From Syngnathus acus (taxonomy: Eukaryota > Chordata > Actinopteri > Syngnathiformes > Syngnathidae): a DNA stretch of 64,000 nt. The stretch covers positions 1,672,001 through 1,736,000 of the forward strand of contig NC_051099.1 of the NCBI RefSeq assembly GCF_901709675.1, read 5' to 3'. Position 1 is the stretch's first letter, and the number at the start of each line of letters is the position of its first letter. Below the pieces are notes generated by a model, which did not search any database, was not told the origin of the DNA, and saw nothing but the letters and a program-made list of their open reading frames with translations. Positions 24,402-37,600 of the stretch are shown piece by piece. Both the position numbers and the translations under genes were made by a program.

Positions 24402-24548
24402 ATGCGGAGCTAATGAGCGAAGAAATAAAAAAAACGTTCTTTTATTTCGTTTTTAGTCGAACCGAAATGACAATGACTTGGCTATTATTCTCGACTTCAT
24501 GCTACATTTTGTGGGGACTCCCAGCATACTTTTTACATTAGCTTTGTC

Positions 24549-27500
24549 GGTGCAGATGACAAAAGTACATCTAAAAAGTTTCAAATTGTTCTTTTTTTGT
24601 CAAATAAAACTTCCTTTATCTTCTTCTCCATCATGTAATTAATTGTCTTTTCGGGTGTTGTATAATGACCACAATAGTGCGCTGTGAGAAATCAAAGCGG
24701 GCCATGGGGAAATTACCCAAATATTAATCTTCCTACAGATTCATCTATTTATGCCGGCGACATATAGTGACAGGCAAAATTCATTAACCAATGTATGCCA
24801 CCTGTTGCCATTCATATGACAATAATAGCTTTTTGTTCAACTCAAAAGGCCCGGATTTCACATAAATAAGTGTGCTGAAACACTGCTGTCATTACATTAG
24901 CTGCCATATTGAATGTCAAGATTTGCAGCAGGGCTTAAAATAACCACTAGTCAAAATAAGACATTAGCTGAGTCATACGTTAGGTTTCCCTTTGAGTTGC
25001 CTACTTGACTCCGTATTGTCAACACTACGCTTATGCTGCTGTTTTGAGCTCGACTTGAGCGTGTTCGTACACGACCGGAGCTCTCGCCTTTCATCGGGTC
25101 CCCCAGAGTAACCTGGATTTATTCCATCCAAATGCCACCTGTTCTGTCAAAACTTTGTCGCCATTTTTCGTTTCATCTGGAAACTTCACAAGTTCTCCAA
25201 ACAGCTGGTAGCGCAGCTGCCTTGGCGCAACATAACTTGCATGCATTCCCAAATATGGAAATGATGAAAAGGTCTCAGTGCAACCGTCGCTGTGGGAAAT
25301 GGAATTCCTATATTTGTTTTGCCGTTAGCTTGTTGTGCAGCCATGCGCTTGCAGATAACCATTTATCTTCTCATACACCGCTTTTTTTTTTTCTTTACAC
25401 AGCCCCAGCTCATGGACAGCTTTATCCATTTTAAATTCAATTAGGTACTGCAGATATGATAACAAATACACATTAGACACCATGGCAGCTGGAACATCAG
25501 GCACACAAGCTCAATTCATCAACCGAGTGTGTGTGTTGTTGTTATTTTGCCAAGATGGCGCCATCCCAAAGCTGAGTGGAAATGAAGATCATAACTGTGG
25601 AACCAAAATTTATTACAGAGCACCAGTAGGGATGGTACCTATAGAAATAATGTTCCCTGTGCTCATGAATAAGATGCAAAACTCTTGAAACGGCTAAAGC
25701 AGAGGTACAAAGAGGTATAGATGCAATTTTGTCGGAGAAAATTCTGAATATTGGAGCATCTCCAACTAAATTCAAGGGAAGCAAAGGAGATTTCGATCAT
25801 GCCGGTATGTTGTTATATCACACCGGGTGTGACATTTGATGACGTTTGACACCCTTGCTCCAAGGCACGTCAATCCTGATTTATTTCCTACAGTTGGGGA
25901 AATTAGTATTTGCTGCAAATATTGACATTCCCCCCCACGGTTTGTGTTGTTGCTGCCGCGTTTGTTTCATAGCCAAGAGACGGACCGAAATATGGACCAT
26001 ATCAACCCAAGGTAGGGACAGACATCTCTGTCTGTCGGAATAAATCAGCCTCAGCTGGTTTCAGTGTGTGCCAATGATCATACAGTACATAGACTGCACA
26101 ATAAATCGGGAAAAGTTCTCAATCTTCCCAAATCCAGGCACTGGTTCATCTTTTTGCTTGTCCTAACCTGCCTCAGGTAAAATAGGACAGAATAGCGGGT
26201 TCAGTCATGCAATAAAATATAGAACTCATTTGACTTCTTTCATTTCAAGCCCAGAGGAACTCTTAACTTCCCTTTTTGTCTGCACAAAGGCAGAAGTTTT
26301 CTTCTTTAAGCCGCACCACGAGAACAAACAAACGTTTTGACTGCGAGAAAAGCATAACGTAGTTTGTCATTTTGATGACTTGGTGGTCCCATGGAGCAAT
26401 TGTTCGCAGAGTTTTACTTCTGCATGTGGAATCGGCGCAAGAGTTTGTTGCAAAGATCAATAACTCATTAGCTAAATTCTATTAAAATCCAAATGATACT
26501 TCTCTCCAAACACAAAGAGAGTCAGCCCCAACTCTCATCAAAATAAGATCCCTCCTCAGTGCTGGAAATTGAACAAGATAACTTTGGTCTCCATGTCCAG
26601 CCAGCTGCCTTACACATGATTTGTCCTTGCGATGCTTCGTGATTTCATCTCAGACGTTTTGTCAGTTATTAAGGTTAGAAAAGATGGCGCAGCCTTCACG
26701 GGGATGGCTCCCATTAATTCTTGCATCCTGAAATATTACGTCGTTATCCAAGCGCCGCGAAAACACGAAGTTTTAAAAGATGGAACTTTTTTGAAAACCC
26801 TACCCACCCCCACCACCATAGTCATTTGGACGTAAATTGGTAGGTAATGTGTTACTAATGACAATAATGATGCTGCGGTACTTTTTAGGTAGAAACCCCC
26901 TAAGGAGTCTCATTAGCAACACCTGTGTTTACCCCAAATTGCCAAAATGGCTGCTGGGGGGGTGGTGAGGGGGTCTACAATTTCCTCACCTGATGTAATG
27001 TTTCAAAAACAGCTTAATGTGTTTCTGGATACAAAGAAATTAGACCAAAACTTTCCGTCGTGAAAGCCTCGACGCTCGCTGAACCAAAACCTTTGCAAAC
27101 CAAATGCCGCAGAAATTTGGAAGTGTATTGTCAGCATGCCTCACTCGAGCAAATTTCAGCCGGCATCAAACATATGCTCCTCTTCTGCTTTTTAAAGTAT
27201 TTTTTCCGCACTGTGTGGGCTCCCTTTCCTTTTCAGACTTTTGGCTGTTGATCAATTTGTTGCCTGGGACTAGACTGGTTTCCTGCATGAGTCCATCTGG
27301 TACATGCTGCCTGACAAGAAGTCCTAGTGAGTGAGTATACATTGACTCAAATCGAAGATTACAGTAAGAGAAACTGGCAGGGAAACAAAGCAACAAAAAC
27401 ACCAAGTGGATATTGAATGCTCGTAAAATAGTTTTTGAAGCTACAGCGTTCAAGTCGCATTGGTTGGGTAAATCAATGGACTAACTCTTTGGGAGTGTAT

Positions 27501-28139
27501 CCATTTTATGTTTCAAAAAAACAATGCCTTAGAATGATTTTCCAGTGTGGCTTTGTGATGGGCTACCACAAAGCTAATAGTTGCAGTATTCTGTTGGATT
27601 TCTGTTAATTGGGCGAAAGATTGACGAGCTCAGTAAAATACACTAAAGGTCAGTCTCGTACTTAAAAGGGGTAGTTTCGTTCTGCATTTTATACAGTTTT
27701 ATATGTTTACTTGTAAATGTCCGTCTGACCTTTATTGGAAAAATAAAAGGCCATCCAATGCAGATTGAGGCCACGTCCACATAAACACGCCTTTTGCTCA
27801 CATGTCCATTTTAGCTCACTGAAGGTCCAAGTCTAAGGTATTAATGATAAATTGAAGCAATGCATATTCATACATTCATTTCAAATATCATTAAATGTGG
27901 CCACGTACACAAACAAGTGCAGTCCGATGCATTCCAAAGGCAGAGATCAGTGAGACGACGTCTTTACAGAAGGGAACTGACATCGGCCGGTACTGCCAGA
28001 TTAATCATGGTTTGGAATAAAAGCAAGCGAGTCGATACGCGTGCTTTTCACCAATCAGACGAGCGGGAAGCAGCAGGAGTAAGGCGCAAACACACGCAAA
28101 CCCAAGTGCTGCAATAACCTGTCGTCTGTAATCTAATCT
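24549..28139. other. intergenic; YY1-like palindrome at 25554-25565
   Basis: No gene recognised. At 25551 'CAAGATGGCGCCATC' contains the perfect 12-bp palindrome GATGGCGCCATC, which is two overlapping YY1-type AAGATGGC cores in opposite orientation. Single AGATGGCG words also occur near 26683. Short frames, including 100 codons at 25132-25434, show no domain. Confidence 0.45.
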
Positions 28140-28420
28140 CAGTGGCGGCATGCTAATACATCACAATTACCTCCCCGGTCTGGACGGTGCCGTTAGAAAA
28201 TACGTTGTCTCCATTAGCCCGGAAAGTCGGCGGGACTGTGTTTGCGGGAGGGAGAGTGCATGCGTGGATGTCTGAGCGGGGCACTCTCAATCTCTCCTCA
28301 GACAATTTCATATCCAATTATTCCCTCCATACATCACTGGGATAGCTGTGCGAACGCAGAGTCAATAATGGGTCAGATCACTTGTCTGGCATGCAGAGAA
28401 TCATTGGAGGTTCTTAGCAC
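28140..28420. promoter_or_regulatory. candidate conserved non-coding element
   Basis: Unique-looking block with 'GCTAATACATCACAATTAC', 'CTCCATTAGCCCGG', 'CATATCCAATTATTCCC' and 'GAGTCAATAATGGGTCAG'. It has moderate CpG content and no simple repeats. An enhancer is plausible on composition. There is no protein-coding evidence. Confidence 0.28.
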
Positions 28421-30099
28421 CTTTGTCACTTTTTTCACATTTTGTAGACCTTGGTACAGTATTTCCATCTTGACATGAGAGTCCTATTCTATATCTCAAA
28501 GTAACCCAAAGATGAGACTGTACTGAGCTGACTCAAAAGTGTTGTTATCAGGTTGTTATTGTGCTGTACATCCGCAATGGAAGTCCCCACGGAATAAAAT
28601 GTCCACTGGGTAGAAAGAGTCGGAAGGATTTTCCTGTCGGTGCTAAGGAAGCAAGAAAGCTAAATGGCTCGGCAGGATGGAAGACCAAGCAGGCAGCTGC
28701 TTATTTTCTGGACGATGAAAATGACGCCTCCGGAGCGCTTCTCCTGTCTGTCTAGTGAGAAGCAGCTGACTCATTGTGAGCGACAGCAGCAATTTATCAC
28801 CCAGCCGTTGTTCTTTCTGATGATACTCAGTTGGTAAAGACATTTATTGGTTGCTTGGAACATGAAACAAAATTGGCGCCGAAAACAGACCAGGCCGGAA
28901 TCTTCATCAGCCCTCACTGATCATATTATGGGCAGAGAAACTATTATGTAAATTCATATAAATGCCTTAATACTGTATGTCCCCTATAAGTGACTAATTG
29001 GGGGCATAGCACTCATCTGAAGAAATAAAAATCAGCCCGCTGCAATGAATCCGTGTTTCCAATCTTTTATATGCACTATTATTTCTTTCATTCCTCTTAG
29101 CTCACTCAATTTAAGATCCATTTCTTCATATAGCACAAAGCAATAAGTTATATTACCCCAGTGGCTGAGCGCCCGACAGAGCTAGAAAAAAAAACATTTT
29201 TAATACATCTCAGAATTACATTTTTTGTGATCGACACACTCATATCAAGGGAATGAAATGCGCTAGTAAATTGCTGTCCAAACTCATTTGCCTGGGATGC
29301 ACCTGGTGTGCTTTTTTTTATGGTTGAGCATCTCGCACTAAAATAAAGCACTGTTTATGAATTATAACTAGAACCAAAGAAACAATGAGTCGGACGGCAG
29401 GAGAAAGAGCAGACATGCAATGATTTGATCATTTCTTGAATGCGCGATGGAATACTATTTGATTAAGGAACTCGCACATGTCTAATGGACTGTGAAAGGT
29501 TAATGAGACATTCAAGCTCATTTATTTTAAAGATAGTAATGATTAGCCCCATTTACGATTAAGAAAAGAAAATCGTGATAAATCAATGTCGGTGTAAATT
29601 CTGAGACATCCTTGTCATGTGAATTACTCTTTTGTGATTAGCACTTTTGTGATTCAGATAGACAGTGGGTTGATTCATTTTCTTTTCAAGGCTCCCTAAA
29701 TGACTTGATTCAACTTTGAATCAATGTTGAAGATTGTATTTTTTTTTTAGAGACAGACAATGGCAGGAAAAATGATTGAGCCACAAAAATAAACCCTTAC
29801 CTTTCATTTCTTGTCTTTTTCTTTTGTTTGTTTTGGTCTCTGCATGCGCTGTCCTTTTCCCTCTCGTCTTTTTTGGCCCGGCTCCGTCTCGTCTGGGCTC
29901 GTCTTGTCTCACCTAGTTACGGATTTTCTTTTCCTTGGCTTTCATTTGATTGTACAGCTCCTTCCCCGCAGCCTCCCGACATCAGTTTGAATCTGACTAT
30001 GTATGGAAAATAGCCTGACCTGAAAGCAAATAATTAACTGACTGTGAGAGGCGCGTTAACATAACTTGAAACAAGACGAACAAATCATGTTTTTATTAT
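28421..30099. other. intergenic, nothing recognised
   Basis: AT-rich DNA with short poly-T runs. No gene, RNA or clear mobile element was found. Confidence 0.5.
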
Positions 30100-30180
30100 T
30101 ATTTGTTTATTTGACAGGGACAGTGTACATCAATGAATATTTCTGTAGATGCACCAGAATTAGCCAAGGGGCTATAAACA
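30100..30180 (+). repeat. fragment of a dispersed fish repeat
   Basis: The order TTTATTTGACAGGGACAG, GTACATCAATGAATATTTC, TGTAGATGCACCAGAATTAG, CCAAGGGGCTA follows a repeat I recall as widespread in fish genomes, typically GACAGGGACAGTGCACAT followed by TGCCAGAGTTAGCC. The copy is short and diverged, and the class (LINE tail or DNA element) is not certain. It is followed by a T-run at 30183-30193. Confidence 0.55.
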
Positions 30181-30302
30181 TGTTTTTTTTTTCTTTAATT
30201 TACTTATTTTGATATGGTTTGATCTGCTAACCTTTGCACTTTTGCAAACTTTTTATTTGGTGAATGACTTGGAACGTTCTACAAATATCCAAGGGAAAGT
30301 CA

Positions 30303-30412
30303 GTAGAGTAGTCAAAAAAAAAAAAAAAAAAAAATCGACTCAATTACAGTTACTTCAAAAGATTACATAGATATAGTCCAAATGATTACTTGGGTAAGAG
30401 TAAATATTCTTG
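30303..30412. repeat. A21 tract and worn 'AGTAA' repeat fragment
   Basis: A run of about 21 A (30314-30334) is followed by text such as 'CAATTACAGTTACTTC' and 'TACTTGGGTAAGAGTAAA'. This resembles the 'ACTCAAGTAAGAGTAAC' segments of a dispersed fish repeat. The long A-run may be its tail. The assignment is tentative. Confidence 0.4.
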
Positions 30413-31628
30413 AGAAACAAACCGCTCGAGGCTAATCGATTCAAGAGTTTTAAATAGTGAGCGCAAAAGAAACAGAGACAATTGATTTTCACTGTTGCCA
30501 TCTTTGCGAAGGTCACATTTAATACTTTTTGTAATAAACAGCATTCTCACAAGGTTTTTGAGAGAATTCCCGCCAGGCTTCTTGTCTGCAAACAAATCGA
30601 GCGTGAGCAAACGCGATTTCGGTCCAGGCTTTCCATTAGGCTCTGCTTGAATGACAGCACAATTAGCACCAAGAATCAGTCTCTCAAAGTGATGGATTGA
30701 AGACTAGCACAATTTCTACAACTCGGACTGATTTTGTGGAGGGGTGGGGGGGGGGGGTTCCCCTCCACATGAAGTTTCTAAAAGGGGACAGGAATGAATA
30801 ATGTCGAGTTTTTGGACCTTTGGGGGTTTGTGTTAAAATAGTGTTGGACGCTCCAAGGACTGCAGCTTGACGGATGTTCGCTCACCAAATTGTCCATGAA
30901 GGACGAGAGAAGCGCAAGAGGAATGGGAACACTGAGTGAGAGAGCAAGAGGATGGAAGCAATGCCCCCACGTACGAGGTGAATGGCGGAAATTGAGAAGA
31001 ATGAATAAAGAAGTGTTGAATGAAAAGCATGATTACAGATAGGCCTGCTAGACACATCTTTCCGCTTTTTTCAATTTGGGCTTGTGCTGCCTTCGGGGGC
31101 CCTTGACATAAAGAGGTGTGAATCCCGAGGGGGAAAAAAATGGGGAATTGAGACCTCCAGGGACCTGCAGGAGAAGTGGGAGGAAAAAAATATCGCAAAG
31201 TTTTGCACGTGAAATTGCCACAAAAATAAAAAGATGAACGAGTGAGGTGACGTCTCCCACCCCTGCGGGCAACCTCAGGTTATTTCATTAGCACAAGCGC
31301 CGCTGATAGCAGCAGTGATTTACGCAATCCTCCAAGGAAGCACCCCACCCTAACAGTGAGTTATCTTAAGAGGGGACACCGGGTGTGTTTCTTGCAGCGC
31401 TATGCAAAGCGCAGCCGTTCTTCCGCATCCGCGAGGGAGCAAACATTGATGGAACAGTTATTGCTGTTTTCTTGATGCATACATAGTTCCATCTATTACT
31501 CTGTGTCTGAATTTACTATACAGCTATAAAGCAAAGTCCAACTTTCACCAAGGATAGATTTACACTGCATGACTAATAACGTAGATTTATATTACAAGGA
31601 GAGTTAACAACCTTTCAGGCATTAGCCA
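30413..31628. other. intergenic, nothing recognised
   Basis: No gene. A G-run lies at about 30746-30757. It is flanked by 'GTGGAGGGG' and 'CCCCTCCAC', which form a perfect inverted repeat around the G-run. The 121-codon minus-strand frame at 30833-31198 has no recognisable domain. Confidence 0.5.
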
Positions 31629-31695
31629 CGGGGGCAATGACCCACCCGCCCCTGAAATATGCTGCTCGATCAAATAATTGACTTTTCAGTCTTTT
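31629..31695 (+). repeat. dispersed repeat, copy C (unnamed family)
   Basis: Reads CGGGGGCAATGACCC, CCCGCCCC, a 21-bp spacer, then ATAATTGACTTTTC. This is the same order and spacing as copy B at 13557-13612, and the end also matches copy A at 664-735. It is the third member of the family in this window. Confidence 0.55.
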
Positions 31696-34600
31696 TAGAT
31701 TTTCCCAGGAATTTATTTCAACATTTCCACTCGTCTTCTATAGGGAACATATATTAAGTCTCGACTAGCATTTTCTAAAGAATTATTAGGGTTGGTAAAA
31801 AAAAAAAATTGTTTTGCGGAGCCCCTGAGATATCACTGGGAAAGTTCAACAAAAGTTTTCCACAGACAAACACCTGGCAAGTAAGACACTTTGGAAATGT
31901 TGTAAAATGGAACAAATGAGTCACTTAAAAACAGATCACTGCTATTTTCATGTGTTATATTTAAATAAATAGAACAATACAGTACATGTATACGTATCTA
32001 TACAATAAAAAACAATTTTCTTTTTTAATAAAAAATGACCTGACCTGTGAGTGTAATAAGTAGCAACAAGAAACAATTCCTCAGCGCTCAGATATTATTG
32101 ATAGTGTCCAAAACAAACTTTCACCCAAGCACAAGAAAACAAAATGAATTGGAGTTTTGGTAAGACCTTGAAGTAAAGGCTTTCACAACTTCTATCATCG
32201 TTTTTCTTTTAAACACTCCACATTAATCTCCCAAGTCTACCTAAGCGGATCCAACATAAACCCACGATTTTGAAAATAGTTTTTCCAAGTAGGGTGACTT
32301 ATCTGATGCCAGAGGCTGCAAGACGTCAGAGGTAGTGAGCTCCACCATCAGCACCACTCCTCTGCACACCTTCGCCTCCCTCTCATTGCCGACACTTTTC
32401 AGAAGCACCTAATACACCATCCAGATTTATCTCAATTTGGCTGCCTTTTCATGGCTGGCTGTGAGTGACCTACTTGCAAAGCCTAACCTGGATGAAAGAT
32501 CTGCTCCCTGCTGTGGAGAAAAAGACATCATCACATGTGCTTGCGCAAAAATAGCTGCGTTGTGTTGTCGTGCGTGCTCGGTGAATGGATGGCCCCGCCC
32601 CCTTTCCATCTACCTGCAATGTATTTTTCATGCCTGAGTCTTACTCAATATAAATTTGACAACTCATTAATGGCCTGTCGTTGACAACACCTGATTGAAT
32701 CATGACAATGAGTTCAATTTCTTCCGATTGTTCACGCGTGACTACGGCTCAATGCGATCAATACCTCATTTTGATGGGATCTGCACCCGCAAGGAAACAA
32801 CCGTCACAATCTTCCTTCCGAAGCCGTCATATGGTTGATAGAATTTTCGGACGGCAACTTTCCACTTGTTTCGTCTAACCTCCTAAATGTATTTATGTTT
32901 TTCCTATTAGGAAAATATTGGAATTGCCCATATTAGCATTCTTCTTCAAACCCTGCACAAAAAAAGCAGACATACCACAATGCTAAATTGTTCAATATTA
33001 TTTGCTCTATGGTTGGGAGGGCAGAAGAAATAAATATTCCCACCACAACGCCATCAACATTCCCTTTTGTTTGAATGAATAACCAGCAGCAAAAGCAAAT
33101 CTGAGATCACACAGAAAAATTGACCATTCCCTTTTCGCCTGGAATGTTTTCAGGAAAAAAAAAAAACACGCTCTCCAAGTGGTGGTGAAGACTCAGCTGC
33201 AGACATCTTAATCTGTCTCTCTTACAGTGAAAGGCCACACTATCCAAAGCCTTCCATGATACAGCTGGAAAAGCTTTAGTGACTAAGTGCACCTCCACCC
33301 AGGGGAATTAGCAACGGAAGGAGGTCTCTAAACGTGATTCTGGCAGATTCCGAATGATTGTCCTTTCCAAACTGGCTCCCGTAGCCTTTTTCTTTGGAAG
33401 CGTCAGGACATCTTGCTTTTTGCCTGCCTGGTTGGTCGCTAGAGAAAGAGATTTTGTCGGACTCAGAGAAAAGCGGACATGACTGTTTTGTCGGGCGGAG
33501 ATGAGACGGTAATGGCAGCAATAATAGAACGGGGGAAAAAAACAATACGGTGCCTGCTGCTTTTTGTTCTACTTCATCATATGGGAGGAGTGCTGTGTTG
33601 AAAATTAAGGTTTACAGAAAGAGGCAATAGACAATACAAACCAGCCGGATAAAAAGCAGCAGGGTGGGTCTCCTGTCGCCCATGTCCTTTCCAACACCAT
33701 CTGGAAACTTTATTATTCGTTCTACAAGTTTTCCGTAGCAAAAAATACAACGGGTTATGTGAGGTTTAGTGATTTTGTGACGGCGCCTCGTCCATCTCAC
33801 CTCTTTAGAGGAGGCAATATAAACCTCGACATTTTCTCTGAGAAAGGACACTGTGACCCAAATAGTTGGTTTGTGTAACATGTAATATCTTTGTTTTATG
33901 TTTAGTTTGACAGCAAACTTCATCAGGGGTGGCTTTAAGATGTTGCTAGACAAAAGATCAGGACCTATTCACACACAAGTTCTCTGTTTTTAATTAAAAA
34001 AAAGACTTCCCTGCACAGTATTAAATTGAAATTTCAAACCATTACAAGTTGGGGGAATTTAGAATATCCTTTCCATTTGTAGGAATGTGCAGTAGCGGGA
34101 AAGTGGCTTATTTGTCTTTATTGGGGTCTGCATGGCAACGAGCAAATGCAAGGGGGTGTGCTTCCTGGATTTGCTTTTGGACTCTTCTGCCATTTTGTAG
34201 GCAGCACAGTGCCTCAACATGAAAAGAGCTTTCCTAATTGGCTGCTGCTTTCTATGCACGTTCCGTTCCACGCTGCCACATCAGATATTCACCAAGAAAA
34301 TAATAGTAGCGCACAGCGGTGGTAGAAGAAGAAGGATGAAGGGCGTGCGAGTTTCTGCGCACATTGGCAAGCAGGTGAGAGAAAATGAGATGCTGGGATA
34401 GAGCCAGGCAAGGCGAAAGCAACTCCAGGAAGGCTGAGAAAGGCGAAGCGTGCGTGGCTAAAAGTGTCCCTTCCCCATTTCCGATTTGAAGGATTCCATT
34501 ATCTTGACATAATCCATCCAAGATCAGCTTACTCTCCATTCCGTCGTGGAAGATTTCACAGTGAAAGAGGCTACTGCATCTCAATCAGGTCATTGTTTCA

Positions 34601-37600
34601 CCCTTCAAGGGCAGGTGGACAACACTCATTTAAAATAAGAAGACAATGGGCACGATGGAACAGAAGCTGCTGTTTTCCACAGCTCACACTCGCACGTGCT
34701 GAAATATAGATTGGGCAAACACAACTCAACCGAACCTGGGCATTCTTTTAAGTGAGCCCAAATACTACAAGAGGTACGAGAATTTGCTAATCTATCCAAT
34801 TTATGCAACGTGTTTTTAATTTTGGTGTGGATCGAGAACATATTTTAAACAGGGCTCGCTATATACGTTCTTTAGCAAACTGTGATTGCCTTCCTCTGGC
34901 TCTATTCTGTACAAACAAGCGACACTACCACTTGCTCTCCAATGCACTCCTTTGGGAGTTTGGCTCTCGGTGCGACAGCCTGGAGCTGCACTCGTACTGA
35001 GCCTATGAATAGGAAGTGGGCTGCGGGGCCAGCTGAGGTGACGGATTGGCCTCTGCGGCTTACAGCTAGACAGGTGCTCGGTCAGATATCGGTGGAGATT
35101 TTAATGTGCTTTGCATGCGTGAGATGCGCAAAGATGGAAGGATGCCAGAAAAACAAAGTTGTGAGAGAGACTTTGCAAATGAATTGAGGAGTGACAGAAA
35201 AACAAGAAGACTGACATGGTTTTGAATGAGACTTAGAAAGGATGTGGAATGAGTCACAGGAGAGCCGGAGAATGACAATAAGACGGCCCGCATAAAGGAC
35301 TGGTGTAGAATGTGCTTGCTAAAAATGAAACACAATGAGATGGCTTCACCGGCAGCTTGGATTGTCATCCCGGAAGATTTGCTAAAGTTGCAAATGCTGC
35401 AATTTAGCCTTCACTTGGCTTTGAGTTCAGCTCAGTTCCAATGAAATGAACGAGTGGCGTTCAGCGAGGACCTCATTGTTTATTACCAAACATTAGTTTG
35501 GGATGCCAACCCTAATGTCACAATCTCTTGGAATGAAAATTTTCAATTTGTCACTGTTCTCATATTTACTGCACTCTCCCTTGCACACTTTTGCTGATCA
35601 CTCTGTTTTAAATTAACTTTGCTTGGCCCTAGAGCTAAAGAAAAAGTGGACCACAGTTCTTGCAAAAAGCTCTGGCACATCCTCACTGTCTCCAACCGCT
35701 TAGTATGAAGGCCTGATTTTTTTTTTTTTTTGACTCATCGCCTCATCTTTTTCTTAGCTATAGACCTCCTTTTCTGTCTTCTTATCACCCCCCCACAGAT
35801 AAATAATAAATGGAGCATCACTAGAATTGCTGTTTCAGATGAGCAGCTGCATTTTGTGAGTCAAGTGCCCTTAATTTCACCCGACGTGGATAGCGTCAGC
35901 GCCAAAAACTTCTGAGCAAGACAAGTTTCGGATGGATTGCTAAAATCTTTTTTGCATCTAGGGCAATTACTGTGCAAGGGTATATGAGATGAGAAGGCAT
36001 TGGAAAAATAGGGCTGGGCAGAAAATATAAGACGTGTTTAAGATTTGCAAGAATTTCCTCGACTGGGTCTGGCATGAGGAGATACAGTTACTGTATATCC
36101 TCAAATAAATAGATGCAGTGATCCAGCTTGTCCACTTGAGAAAAATAAACACCTCTTAAAATGGCCGTCTGCTAGGTCATTGAAATGTATCAAATATACC
36201 ATTTAGCCGACATTTGTTCTATCATGATCTATGCCAATCAAACTTCACAATATACATACAGATTAAAAAGCTTAATTATGCGACAGAACACTTGTCATCA
36301 CTACTTTACCCTCGAGATCCCCCCCCCCCCCCCTCGTTGTCTAAGGGAACAGATAAGGCCGCCGTAGCTTGGCGGATAAAAAAAAAAAAAACGACTTTCT
36401 CTGAGCTGCGGCGGTTTGAAGGAAGCCAAATTGCAGAGTCGATCTGGTCATTACACACGGGGATTATGGCAGAAGCCGGCGCCTTGTACTGCCAATAATT
36501 AACTGAGAGGAAAGTTATAGATTCCAGATAGTAGCGGGAGCTTCTTTATGCAAACGTGACAGTGGTTAATCTGTGTTTAGTAAGGAATGTTTTGGCTCTA
36601 ATTGTTAAGAGCCGCCCATGTGCGGGTGTTTAACTAAAATCTATAATTCACACGGAGTTTCCGATACGGGCAACAAAAAATATTGGATGAAGTCAAAAAT
36701 TCAACATTTCTATATTTTGAGTTGAGTTTGGAGACTCAGCTCCACAACAAGTGACAGAAAATGGCTTAACACACCCACAAGATGCTCTCTGCATGTGCTA
36801 ATTTTGTTTTGGACAGCAACGCTTTAAATCTGGCCCCTTCCTGTCAGAATAAAGCAGCTGTAAACTAAAACCTCCCTTAATCGCCTGTGGCTAAAGGCTC
36901 TTAATCTTCTAACATTAAACTGATGCAAAAATGTGTGTTGCGGACGCCTTAGCAGCACTGCGGCTACTCCTGTCAATGCCACGCTCTCCCGGGAAGCCCC
37001 CGATTGGCTCTTCGAACTTCCTTTTAAAGCAGCCAAATCTCCAGACGTCGTTTCTGGCGAGCCGTGAAGAAAATCTTCCCCGCAAACGGGATTTTGATTG
37101 TATTCATCCCTTGAACCCACTGCCGGCGCCGGGTGTGGCGTGGCGGGGCAGAGGGAGTTGGGGCATGAAGATTGGTTGACAGTCAATATTATCATCCAGC
37201 TTCCCTCAATCGACTGTCATTCTCACTTACACAAGGAAGCCTGGGCAACTATTTACAAGAGGGGATTGAATGGTCGCCATCTTTCTTTGACCATTCATTC
37301 AAAATATGGCACCGAGGATGCGTTCTTCACTGCAGCACTAAATTGTTTAAGAGTTGGTGTTCCAGAAATAAGAAGCCCCACAACACACTCCTTTCTTCCC
37401 TCCCACCATCTCTCTCCTAACAGCACGCCGCTCTCGACCTCAACATGGCGGGCGAGACAACAGCAGGCGAATCAGCGGCCGCCGCTCTCGGTCACTAATG
37501 AGTACGTACAAACCAACAGTCTGCGTTTACAAACTATCCATCTCACACTTTTTTGTTGCGCTAGCCTTTTCCAAAGTCTTTTTTACAGTTACCTGCCTGG

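Larger units (their letters stand above)
21480..24539 (-). mobile_element. near-intact jockey-group LINE (non-LTR retrotransposon)
   Basis: The element runs on the minus strand. It starts with a 5' segment (24297-24539), then one long polyprotein frame (24296 to 21618), a short 3' UTR, and a hexamer tail of TAAGTC units at 21485-21508. The plus-strand word 'AGCTTTGTC' flanks both sides (21471-21479 and 24540-24548) and is the best candidate for a 9-bp target-site duplication, although a chance match cannot be excluded. The 3' UTR carries the perfect palindrome AACGAAATTTCGTT (21546-21559). The local GC content is clearly higher than that of the flanks, as expected for an insertion. The polyprotein has APE-type endonuclease and reverse transcriptase domains but no RNase H domain, which fits the CR1/L2/Rex1/jockey side of LINE diversity. 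I do not assign the clade further. Confidence 0.9.
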
